Shown in pieces: positions 34,130 through 43,725 of a DNA stretch of 64,000 nt. Each line of letters opens with the position of its first letter. Position 1 is the first letter of the stretch. The DNA comes from Lunularia cruciata (lineage: Eukaryota; Streptophyta; Marchantiopsida; Lunulariales; Lunulariaceae), in the NCBI GenBank assembly GCA_948567375.1, contig OX419755.1, positions 67,646,944 through 67,710,943 on the forward strand, read 5' to 3'. Made by a program: the position numbers and the translations under genes. Under the pieces are notes generated by a model, which saw nothing but the letters and a program-made list of their open reading frames with translations, was not told where the DNA came from and made no database searches.

Positions 34130-34560
34130 TAAATGGATTGCTAGAAGACAATCCAATGAGAGTGTTGGTAGACCCTTGAGCAATAAAGAATTTCTTGTCT
34201 TGCTCTATTGCAATAAGGTTAGGGATGGAACTAGAGAAGGATGAGAAGGACAGAGTAGAATTACCTAATGGTTAGATAAAGAGGATTGAGTTGTTACCTA
34301 GAAAGGTAATACTCTCTGTAGGAGGGTATTGAGAAGCAATCAAGTGGCGAGTGATACAACTAGCTCATTATGATACAATCTTAAGTATGTTGTGGATGGA
34401 GCACTACAACACCATAGAGGATTGGAGAAAGAAAGTAGTGAAAACTAGTAAATGAAGATCTTGGGATTAAAGGAAGATCACAAAGGCAAGAGTTACCTTT
34501 GTATGTCATAAAGACCACATTTATTGGTAAGACAAATAGATGTTTCATGGCTTTAATAAG
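34130..34560 (+). pseudogene. Protease of chromovirus A
   Basis: VLVDP, a stop, then AIKNFLS at about 34,163-34,200 stands where D-S-G-A-x-x-N-F-I-S is usual, so the active site is broken. The later ILSMLWMEHYN matches the flap-to-C-terminal I-L-G-M-x-W motif. Confidence 0.7.
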
Positions 34561-34603
34561 AGAAGTCTAGAGTGCCCAACACAATGGACAAATTCTTGAG
34601 AAA

Positions 34604-35480
34604 TTGAAAGATGTAGTCAATGAGTTCCAAGATGTCTTTCCGGATGAATTACCTATAGGCTTACCACCAAAAAGGAGAGTAGATCATAAAATTGAGATAA
34701 ATCCTAAGAAGACACTTCCTTGTAAGACCCCATATCAACTATCACCTCATAAGTTGGAGGAGTGTAAGGCTCAAATCAAGGAGATATTGCAGAAGAGGTT
34801 TATCCAACCCAAGGTATCACTATATGGAGCTCCTGTATTGTTTATGAAGAAGAAGGACGGAACAATGCACATGTGCATTGACTATCAAGGATTGAATCAA
34901 CAAACAATGAAGAACAAATATCCATTACCTTGCATGGATGACTTGTTTGATCAACTCAATAGGACAAGGCACTTCATGAAACTTGATTTGCAAAGCGGTT
35001 ATAATCAAATCAGGATTGCGGAAGAAGACATACATAAAAAGGCCTTTCAAACAAAGTATGGTCACTTTAAGTACTTGGTGATGCCATTTGGCCTCACCAA
35101 TGCTCCAGCCACTTTATGAGTTTGATGAATGACATATTTTTTCAGTACTCGGATAAATCTATTATCATTTTTCTTGATGACATCTTAGTCTACAATAGGA
35201 TGTTGATAGAGCACAAGCAAAATCCATGAGAAATTCTCCAGATGCTGATAGAATCAATTGTATGCCAAAATCTCAAAGTGTGAGTTTGGCAAATCTACAA
35301 TAGACTACTTAGGGTATAGAGTAAGTGCAAAAGGTACCCAAGTATTAACAGATAAAATAAAGGTCATTCAAAAATAAAGTGCTCTAGAAGATTAGACTCA
35401 ACTCAAGAATTTCTTGGGATTGACAGGGTTTTATCATCAATTTGTCAAGGACTTCTCCAAGATTGCACAACCTCTAACAA
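34604..35480 (+). pseudogene. Reverse transcriptase of chromovirus A
   Basis: The 34,604-35,119 frame holds [54 protein letters not shown] and [13 protein letters not shown]. After a stop the catalytic FLDDILVY box appears near 35,170-35,195, then the thumb with FLGLTGFYHQFV. All are standard for chromoviral RT, apart from the stops. Confidence 0.88.
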
Positions 35481-35819
35481 CACTATTGGACAAGGGAAAG
35501 AGGTGGATATGGGGAACCATACAAGAGTTGGATTCTTGTGCGGTTCCACATTTTAAGAGTTGAAAGATGCATTACTACATGCACCAATCTTGAAATGGTT
35601 TGACCAAAAACGTCCTATCAAGATGGCCATAGATGCATCAAGAGTAGCAATAGTAGTAGTCCTACAACAAGAATGGTAGGATGGATGGCACCCAATTGCA
35701 TATTTCTCTTGTAAGTTGCTACCAACAAAATGCAATTATCACAACCACTGAATAAGAAGAGTTGGCCATTGTCCTTGTAACCAAGCATTGGAAGCACTAT
35801 TCTGGTGAAAAGGCATTTG
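35481..35819 (+). pseudogene. RNase H of chromovirus A, 5' part
   Basis: LLDKGKRWIWG, IKMAIDASRVAIVVVLQQE and HPIAYFSCKLLP mark the start of RNase H; EELAIVLVTKHWKHYSGEKAF leads up to the insert at 35,819. The frame resumes at 36,387 with VEMDHKPLVYL, the D-H-K-P-L motif of RNase H. Confidence 0.8.
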
Positions 35820-36386
35820 TCGTTTGTATATACATCACTACACAACATACATCATTGTCAACATCATACACTATAGAAGCACAACTCACACATAAGTCAT
35901 ACATAGACTCTAAAGTGCCAAATAATCAGATTGTTTACCACTCAACTCAACTCAACTCAACTCAACTCAACTCAGATCAGTATTTGATCTATCACTCTAT
36001 AAACTGCCAACAATTGGGCACTGATTACAATCAAGCCACACCCACCCAAGCATAGAGAATCTAGTTGATGCTCACCGGACTCTGTCCACCATAGCTAGGA
36101 ACTCAAAGGCTCAACATCAAAGAAGTGAGCTCTCTGGAGCTGCACTTCAAAAGTATACCCCCTGGACTTGAGCTAGGTCTGAACCCTAACGGTCCTACTG
36201 ACGGCACACTTGACGGTGAAAATGGTGCAAAGTGACGGTGGGCCCCACCATGAAGTTAGTACCCCAAACACAAAATCTGACCGTTGGAAAATAGTCTCTG
36301 AGAAATTGCTGAAATAACCCTAACTATTATCACTAGAACTCTAGTGTCCGAGCAATCTAGATGCGACATTACAAATGACGTGACAT
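35820..36386 (-). mobile_element. Solo LTR of family DP inside chromovirus A
   Basis: About 567 bp, minus strand, core plus ~110-bp tail. ATTTG flanks both sides (35,815-35,819 and 36,387-36,391), and removing the insert restores the RNase H frame. It holds a (CTCAA)n run at about 35,940-35,975. It shows that the mobile DP LTR includes the tail segment, and that DP moved after chromovirus A had landed. Confidence 0.88.
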
Positions 36387-36500
36387 ATTTGTGGTAGAGA
36401 TGGACCACAAACCTCTAGTCTACCTCAAGACATAAAAAGATCTTTCTCGTCGATAGATTTGGTGGGCAGAGGGGAGACAACAATTCAACATGACAATCAA
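36387..36500 (+). pseudogene. RNase H of chromovirus A, 3' part
   Basis: Begins at the restored DHKPLVYLKT motif and runs into a WWAEGRQQFN segment and TIKYVEGKKQLANAF, the end of RNase H and start of the connection to integrase. Confidence 0.75.
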
Positions 36501-37560
36501 ATATGTGGAAGGTAAGAAGCAACTTGCAAATGCATTCACCCAAATGCCAATGGCAAACAATTTGGTGGTGGAAATCAAGATGAACCCTAAATTTTGGCCC
36601 AAGATTCTTATTGCTACAAAAATTGATCCACAAATTGTAGGTGCTCAATCATCCAAAGGCATCACCAACATCCAAGGACTCACCTTCCATGATAGCAAGT
36701 TGTGGATCCCAGATGATATGGAACTAAGAACCACCATCCTAGAGTAATATCATAATTTTGCCGTTGTAGGTCATGTTGGAATGGACAAGACCTTGGATGC
36801 AGTCAAATGCTATTACTATTGGTCCAAGATGAACAATAATATGATGGAATATGTTTGGAGCTGCCTACTTTGTCAACATAATAAGGCTTCTAATCAAGCT
36901 TCTATAGGACTCCTCCAACTCTCTCCACTCCTACACAACATTGAGAACAAGTAAGCATGGATCTGGTTTGTGAATTGCCCAAGATCACCTCTGGGTTTGA
37001 CTCCATCATAGTCTTTGTTGACCTACTCAAAAAAACGATTCATGTACGTCCTACCACCAAGGATATGATTGCCCCACAACTAGCTCAATTGTACTTAGAT
37101 GTAGCCTTTTGCCATCATGGTTTGTCTCCAGTACTCATCACAGATAGAGGCATTCAATTCACTAGTTTGTTTTGGAGAACACTCTTTAGGTTCTTCAAAA
37201 CCAAATTGGCTATATCCACAACTTACCATCCACAAACCAATGGATAAATAGAGAGGGAAAATTGCACTATTGAGGATATGCTTTGGGGCTTTACTTTGGA
37301 GGAGCAAGAGAGTTGGGACTCCTTACTTCCATTGGTGGAATTTTCCTACAACAATTCAATGAATACCTCCACATAAGTCAGATTGTTCTTCCTTATGTAT
37401 GGAGAGCATCTTCACATCTTCAAGCTTGATGAAGGTTTGTCAAGTGGCTACCAAGGTTGATGTTGTCAACACTTTTGTTTCTAGGATCCAACATGAGGTG
37501 GAGCACACCAAGCACAGGTTGTAGATCATCCAAAATTAGAGAAGCAATATGCAGTTTAAG
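36501..37560 (+). pseudogene. Integrase of chromovirus A
   Basis: The zinc-binding N-terminus (36,760-36,900) has GHVGMDKTL...YYYWSKM...CLLCQHNK, the H-H-C-C pattern. The catalytic core (36,957-37,247) has SMDLVCELPK, VFVDLLKKTIH, PVLITDRGIQFTSLFW and STTYHPQTNG, a stop, then IEREN. All three acidic positions are still readable, but stops interrupt the frame. Confidence 0.85.
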
Positions 37561-38016
37561 CAATATAAGCAATATAAGCAATATACACACCGCCAATACA
37601 TGGAGTTCAATGTGGGAGATCAAGTTTGGCTGTCAACCACCAACCTCAAGTTAGTTGGTCCTCATAAGCTCAAACCTCATTTTATTGGACCTTTCTCCAT
37701 CCTTTGTTGCATCGGCGCCGTGGCCTATCACCTCGAGCTACCGCCACATATGAAAATCCACCTAGTTTTTCATGTTTCCTTATTATGCCGATATGCTCTC
37801 CGGCCGCCCCACTTCTCTTCCATCCAAGAAATTCAACCTTGTCCAACCCTTGTTGATGAGGCGGAGGAGTATGAGATCAAACGTATTCTCCAAAAATGCA
37901 TCCATGGTACTCACCATCCGCATGTGGAATATCTGATCCATTGGAAAGGCTACCCACTATACAAGGCAACATGGGAGCTAGCAACTAACTTGACCAACAC
38001 ACCAGTGTTAGTTTAA
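37549..38016 (+). pseudogene. Integrase C-terminus and chromodomain of chromovirus A
   Basis: 155 codons open. LKPHFIGPFSILCCIGAVAY and HMKIHLVFHVSLL form the GPY-like integrase tail. The chromodomain follows at about 37,868-37,990: YEIKRILQKC, VEYLIHWKGYP, and KATWELATNL. Its place at the extreme C-terminus is typical of chromoviruses, where it directs integration to heterochromatin. Confidence 0.9.
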
Positions 38017-38054
38017 TCTTTTGAGCAACAACTTCATGACAAGTAAGTTGTATC

Positions 38055-38071
38055 TTAAAAGGGGGGAAGTC
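38055..38071 (+). other. Polypurine tract of chromovirus A
   Basis: TTAAAAGGGGGGAAGTC lies directly before the 3' LTR start TGTAATAC. It is one arm of a 26-bp inverted repeat (38,060-38,085 with 38,093-38,118). Confidence 0.85.
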
Positions 38072-38680
38072 TGTAATACAAGCAACTAGACATTGCTTGT
38101 ATTACAGACCTCCCCCCTATTATCTAGAGGTGAAAATTGGTTGGTAACATCTAGAAAAAATATTTGTATAATGGGCTAGGTAGAGCAGACAAAGGTATCA
38201 CCAAAAGAGTACTTTTACTAATAGGGCAAAGATCAAAAATAGCCCAACAACTTTAAAGCCAATTTTGGAGGCCTAAACGGATGAATTAGGCCTTGAAAAT
38301 GTAAAGATTACTCCCCCTCCCCTTTAGGAATAAAGGCTTACCTTCTCCTCTTGTGATTTTTCTCATCAAGAGCTTTCCAATGGTACCTCACCCATGCAAT
38401 TTTGAGCTCCATACAAGAAGATTCCCTAAAGATTCCCTAAACTAGATATGACAAGGACTGACATGTCACCCATCCAAACAACTAATCCAAGGATGGAGCT
38501 TGTTGACAAGTCACCAATCCATGTATCTGATCCAAGGGTAGAGCTTCCTTTGAGGGGATACTCTTTGCTATATAATAAAGAGAAGGTGTTCCTTTGGAGA
38601 ATCAAAGGATTGAGTGTGAAAACTTATGTTTTCTCTCTTGTATCTCTCTTGGAGAGTTCTCTTGTCCTTGGAGTATTACA
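38072..38680 (+). repeat. 3' LTR of chromovirus A
   Basis: 609 bp, TGTAATAC to GTATTACA. Relative to the 5' LTR it has a 25-bp insertion at 38,094-38,118 that is an inverted copy of the polypurine tract/LTR junction. Confidence 0.93.
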
Positions 38681-40270
38681 TATGATATGTTAGTTGGGGG
38701 AGCAGTATTGTACTCCATGGATTTCAATATTGACTATTGGGAGGAGACAAGTCTCATATAGACCAAGTTAGCAGTTAGGTGAGAGACGGGTCTGTTGCCT
38801 ACAAGTACATTTTAGTAGTGGTAATCTTGGCTCACTATAGTCCGAGACCATGGTGGCTTGAGTTTCAGCTTTCAATGGTTTTGTTTCTTGGCCTGGTGAT
38901 TTATTGGAGTGGGACACCCATGCAAAGTATACTCTAGTACTAGTGGAGATCACTAGGGTTTGGAGTACGAGTGAGATTGTTCCACCCACTTTGGACGTTC
39001 CATTGTGGAGTTCAAGGGAGGCATTGTGGCAACATGCAGATTAGTTGGTGAAATAGGCTTGGAGTGGAGCCTTTGTACCACTAGGCAACTAGTGTGAGGA
39101 TGAGCCTCCAGAGTCGATTACCTTGATACCTTTGGATACCACACCCATTTCTTGGCAATATCCAGTAGAAGGAGTATGTCTATTGGAGTTGTTCAATGGG
39201 ATTAGCACTAGACTAGTTGCAATACTATAAGCAAGTATACAAGTACAAAGGTGCTTGTATGTGGAGAGAGATGAGATTGCTAGACAAGTCTCTCTACATC
39301 ATGTGGCACACTTGGCCTATCAATATCTTGAGTTATTATTGATATCAACAACTAGGGGTTACCAGAAGACCCTTCCAATAGATATTTCCTTCTTGGGGGC
39401 ATAAGATTTGGAGAGACATGGTCATGTTCATTTGGTGATTTTTGGATGGCCATGTTAGGGATATACACATGCTTGCCAAGATTTGGGTCCTTAGGATCCT
39501 CATTTTGGTGTGTTTTGGGAGATGTTACAGATACTACACCATCTCTAGGTTCATCAATCTATTTCTCCAATTTACATTTTGGAGAAAAACATCCCTTTGA
39601 TGGGTGATTCTCGCACCTGAGTGGTGGCAAGTACACTTTAGGTCCATTCTTAGATGGGACCTGCCGTGTTGTCAGATGCAACCAGAGAGTGATCATGGGC
39701 TCATCCTCTTTATCTTTGGTGGACAAACCTCTTACCTAGAGAGGTTCTATAGTCCACTTATGATGGGATTCAACATCTAGACCACATCATTATTAATGAC
39801 ATCTTGGATGTTAGGGATTAGTCTCAAATGGTGGTAGTGGCTGATAGGTCACCTATGGTAGTGGTGAACCTAGTTGGACAGCCATAGAGCCACTTTTCTC
39901 ACACTTATGAGTTTCACAAGCTCCTATGCTTTTTGAGAGGGAGGTCTTGGACTGGTTTGGGACCCATAATTATGGTATTTGGTGGAGCCTAACGCCGATG
40001 AGAGAGAAAGGGCAATGGCTTTTTGCATTGGTATTATTGCTATTCCAATAGTGTTAAGGGAATCCAGGGATTAAGTGTTAGGTCAAGCTGTGGACATGAA
40101 TTGTTTGACCTGGATTGTGAGCCTTGGTTTGACATAGCAACATAGGATGCGCTTGATATGCATCACCATTTAGACACTTGTGAGCTTTGTGCCTATCAAG
40201 ACAATTCAGGCACATGCTGAGGATGATGGACCAAGTGGTCAAGGTATTCTTGGGACACAACCAATGGCTA
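38681..40270 (+). pseudogene. C5 DNA methyltransferase of DP-F
   Basis: Catalytic motifs appear in canonical linear order, so this is not the rearranged DRM layout. Motif I at about 39,174-39,280: LELFNGISTRL then IQVQRCLYVERDEIARQV. Motif IV: LVIFGWPC, Cys codon 39,453-39,455, followed by TAG where Gln is expected. DPHFGVFWEML comes next. Motif VI at 39,579-39,593: LEKN where DP-R keeps ENV. Motif VIII near 39,685-39,730 ends in LWWTNLLPREVL. A motif X-like LGQAVDMNCLTWIV block is at ~40,080-40,120. DP-R supplies a second, independently decayed copy. It is inactive here; which host family it came from cannot be told by eye. Confidence 0.87.
40150..40216 (+). other. Conserved His/Cys-rich segment after the methyltransferase
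   Basis: DMHHHLDTCELCAYQDNSGTC is kept almost unchanged in DP-R (near 18,130-18,200, minus). The H-x-H...C-x2-C...C pattern could bind zinc, but matches no named finger I know. Confidence 0.5.
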
Positions 40271-41300
40271 CTAGGAGTCCATCTTGGTGAGTATGGTCTA
40301 CTTAGGATGCAGCTAGAGGACATATGGAGCTTGTAGCCAGATCAAAAGGAGTTTTTCACACTCAGTTTGGGACCTCTAATGCTTGGAGGCATGACACTAT
40401 TGCTCCCAAGGCCCAATGTAGTAGCCGATCAGTACATCTTCTACTCCTACAACAATTATAAAGAATACTCGGTAGCTAGATCTTGGACCCAAGCTTATAG
40501 GAGAGGAAAGACAAAAGGTTTGGAGGTTCTTGAAGAGCTACATGAGTTGTTTTGCCTTTAGTATGATGGATTTGGGTGCTCTAAAGGGCACAAGTATTTG
40601 GATTGAGCTGATTAGCAATACACCAATTTTTTACTGTTTTGATGATAAAGTGACATGGAGAGTATGCATCAGGTATAATGATACATATACCAGCCAAGAA
40701 GGATATGTATCAACTAAATAGATAGATGGATATATGGAGATTACCATCTTATCAATTGACAGACTAGGGTTGATCGGTATGTTGTGCTTACACTGGAGGA
40801 GATATTTGATGTGATTGGGCATGCAAAGGTCTTAAGTACTTTGGATCTTTGAGCAAGATATCATCATTTGTCAATCAAGGAGGAAGATAAGTCCAAGATA
40901 GTATTTTGGCCTATCGATCCTCACGGCAAGGATGTGTTATATCACGGAGGTTCTTACCATTTGGATTAAAGAACATTCTTGTCGAGTTCCAAAGGGTCAT
41001 GGACAAGATCTTAGCTGGATTGGATTTTGCTTGATGCTACATTGATGACATTTTGGTCTATAGCATTACTATGGAGGAGCATGAGAGACAATTGTTGGAG
41101 GTGTTTGAGAGGTTGAGATCTCATGGACTCAAATTACATCTTAGGAAGTGTAGGTTCTTCCATAAGCAGGTTGAGTATTTGGATCACAATATCTACCTCA
41201 AAGGACTTGGTGTTCAGTAGACTAAAGTGAAGGCTATTGTATATATTCCTTGGCCTACGGATGTGAGTAGAGTGTGAGCATTCCTTGCATTATTGAACTT
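40271..41300 (+). pseudogene. Reverse transcriptase of DP-F
   Basis: A pre-RT segment (MMDLGALKGTSIWIELIS, DTYTSQEGYVSTK) leads to TRVDRYVVLTLEEIFDVIG, then STLDL with a stop and YHHLSIKEEDKSKIVFW. The catalytic YIDD box is at 41,038-41,049, followed by HGLKLHLRKCRFFHKQVEYL (thumb). The gypsy-type STLDL/YIDD spacing is clear. Stops and a frameshift near 40,950-41,030 inactivate it. Confidence 0.85.
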
Positions 41301-41930
41301 CTATCATTGCTATATTAAGGGATTTAATGCCATTGCTAAGGCCTTGACGAAGCTGACCAAGCTTACATAGGAGTGGTGTTGGGAAGATGAGCAAGAGAGA
41401 CCTTTTGTAGAGCTCAAGGAGAGGTTGACATCTGCTTATATTTTGAGGAGACTGATCAAAGGATAACCATTTCAGGTTCACACCGGTTGGAGTATATTGG
41501 GGCTTGGAGCAATGCTCACCTAGCATGATGATGAGGAGAAGGAGTTTATGGTGGCCTGTGCTAGTTGCTCCAACAATTCAGCGGAGGTGAAGTATACTTT
41601 ATATGAGGGAGAGTGCTTGCCAGCAGTATGGGCAATAACACATTCCCAATGTTACCTATTTGGTAGCCCTTTTACTCTCATCATTGATCATCAGCCACTA
41701 AAGTGGTTGATGGAGTCCAAGAAGCTTTCAAGGAAGCTTGCACAATGGGCTCTAATTTTACATGAGTATGATTTCATGATTATTCACAAACCTGGAATGG
41801 TGAACCGTGATGCAAATGAGTTGAGTAGAAACTCATGTCCCAACCAAGAAGATCAAACCGGAGCATGTTGGCATGGTGAGACAGATGAGGAGATGGTGCC
41901 AAGTTGACATGCATCTGCCTTTCTCTATAT
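41301..41930 (+). pseudogene. RNase H of DP-F
   Basis: The open frame at 41,548-41,907 covers CASCSNNSAEVKYTLYEGEC, LPAVWAITHSQCYLFGSPFT, LIIDHQPLKWLMESKKLS and HKPGMVNRDANELSRN, the usual end of gypsy RNase H. The N-terminal part (41,300-41,547) is broken. Confidence 0.85.
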
Positions 41931-43140
41931 ATTTTTGAGGCTTTGGTGGTATCTTTCTCAGCGCATATAGGACAAGTTATTGAGGTCACAAATATAGAGA
42001 GTGGGGATAGTAGTACAATTTAGCAAGACATTCATGATGATGTCTTAATGATGGACTATCTTTGCATTGGTGTTGTGGATGGCACAATTGCGTCCAAGGA
42101 GAGAGACCATGTTCTTCAACAAGCTAGACGGTTCAGATTGGAATGCAAAACTTTTTTGCATGTATGGGAAGATGGTAGAGTGCAAGTAGTACCACTTCCA
42201 TCTTGGAGACCACAGTTGGTCCATCATGCTCATGAGGAGCTAAGACATTTTGGAGCATACATATAGCTTACTCCAAAGTCATTATTGGTGGTGCGGTATG
42301 CAGACCAATGTATAGCAATTTGTTGCCAAATGTGTGGTTTGTGACCAAGTTAGAGCATCATTCAATGCTCCTATGCCATTACACCTATTACCTATCATGG
42401 GATTGGATTACTGCTGAAGTTTGGACTTCATTGGACCTTTCCCGTTGATTGTGAGACATCATCAATATGTTTTGGTGATGGTGGAGCACTTCTCCAAGTG
42501 GATGAGTTGGTGACACTTCCTAACAAGTCCAGTGAAGGGACAGTTTACTCGTTCTTGGATCAAGTCTTTAGTCATTTTGGTGCACCAGTTGAGGTTTTGA
42601 CTGATTAGGGCATAGAGTTCTTAGGAGAGTTTCAAGTCTTGTGTGACAAGGCTTTGATTGATCATCATACTACCTCTTGAGATCACCCTAAGGTAGATGG
42701 CTTAACAGAGAGAGTGGTTCAGATAGTGAAGAGAGGATTGTGAAAGTATGGTTTGCAAAAAGGCCACTTGGGAGATTGTGATCACTAGTTACCTTGGTTG
42801 GCCATGGGCTATTGGTTCAGCTGGTAAGCCTTCTTAGCATCTTTCTCTCCTTACTTTCTACTCTATAGATGAGATCCAAATTTACCTATAGCCATTTTTC
42901 AAGATGCTACTATAGTGTTGGACTTGGATGATCTAGATGTATGGATGAGGGCATGTTCTCAACGAGTAGAGATCTTTTGAAGATGATGCCAATGGCCTTT
43001 GAGAACTTGGTCATTTCTAAGCATAGGGACACCTTACATATGCTACCATTTAAGGAAGAGGTTATAGATCCTCAATCCATCAATTTCATCTAGGTGAGTA
43101 TGTATATCTACAGCAGATAACACCTACGATAGTTGATGTT
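41931..43140 (+). pseudogene. Integrase of DP-F
   Basis: The zinc domain begins VHHAHEELRHFGAY at ~42,215-42,260 and breaks at a stop; the C-x2-C pair CVVCDQVRASFN follows at ~42,330-42,360. The core starts SLDFIGPFPLIVRHHQYV with VMVEHFSKW, where the usual Asp before HFSKW is Glu. Then come several stops. A poorly conserved tail runs to the PHD module. Confidence 0.72.
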
Positions 43141-43448
43141 TTTGTAGGCTGCACTATCTTGAGAGTGCATGAGGTTTTGCCATCTTGAGTTCTTGTGTTG
43201 GAAGGATGTGATGGTGTTGTTTGGAAGGATCATGTGCACCATGCCACCTCCCAAACATTGATAGTACTATGGACCCAAGCTTGGCACTTGTACTTGCAAG
43301 CTTACAGTGTATGTTATGCGGCTCTTCTAGTGGAGTTGCTATTATGTTAGTATGTGATAATTGTTTGAGAGGATGGCATATGGCATGTATGACTCCTCTC
43401 CTCATGGTGGTTCCTCAAGGACAATGGTTATGTCTTAGATGTGTTTGA
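43141..43448 (+). pseudogene. C-terminal PHD finger of the DP-F polyprotein
   Basis: The finger at 43,308-43,442 is fully open and canonical: C-x2-C-x11-C-x2-C-x4-H-x2-C-x14-C-x2-C. Landmarks are CMLCG, LVCDNC, RGWHMAC, TPLL, VPQGQWLC and a final C, with the stop two codons later. The Trp two residues before the seventh Cys and the G-W-H are classic PHD positions. It is preceded by CAPCHLPNID, a C-x2-C pair also kept in DP-R. PHD fingers read unmodified or methylated histone H3 tails; a role in choosing integration sites is inference. Confidence 0.9.
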
Positions 43449-43619
43449 CCTAAAGCTACTTCATCCTTTATATGGTATAGATTGCAAACATACGACTAAC
43501 GATGGGGCTCGATAGCACTCATCTTCCTAACCTTTTGCCCACCATAGGGTATACCATATACTTGGAGTTGATCGCTATTTGGAGTTAGAGGGACCTAACT
43601 GCCAACTAGAGTGGCAATT
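43449..43619 (+). other. 3' untranslated part of DP-F
   Basis: Follows the PHD stop and is collinear with DP-R 768-925 on the other strand (CATACGACTAACGATGGGGC shared). No coding sequence. Confidence 0.6.
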
Positions 43620-43724
43620 ATGGCACTTTAAAGTTCATGTATGACTTATGTGTGAGTTGTGCTTCTATAGTGTATGATGTTGACAATGATATATGTTGTA
43701 TAGCGATGTGTATATGCATAATAG
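43620..43724 (+). repeat. Pre-LTR copy of the DP LTR tail
   Basis: TATGGCACTTTAAAGTTCATG to GTATATGCATAATA duplicates the terminal 44,166-44,277 of the 3' LTR. The arrangement tail-core-tail is the same as in DP-R. Confidence 0.78.
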
Positions 43725-43725
43725 C

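Larger units (their letters stand above)
31778..38680 (+). mobile_element. Chromovirus A, full-length, inserted in DP-F
   Basis: LTRs 31,778-32,371 and 38,072-38,680; perfect target duplication TATGA (31,773-31,777 and 38,681-38,685). DP-R keeps the uninterrupted target site on the other strand (~21,545-21,570), which proves the insertion. Order: primer site, gag, protease, RT, RNase H, integrase, chromodomain, polypurine tract. A solo DP LTR sits in RNase H (35,820-36,386). Several stops make it inactive. Confidence 0.95.

Noticed and set aside
39447-39458. Programmed stop-codon readthrough at the methyltransferase TAG
   Set aside because: Retroviral readthrough sites lie at gag-pol borders, not inside an active site, and many other random stops surround it. 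C-to-T decay of CAG is simpler, though the shared position is listed as a finding.
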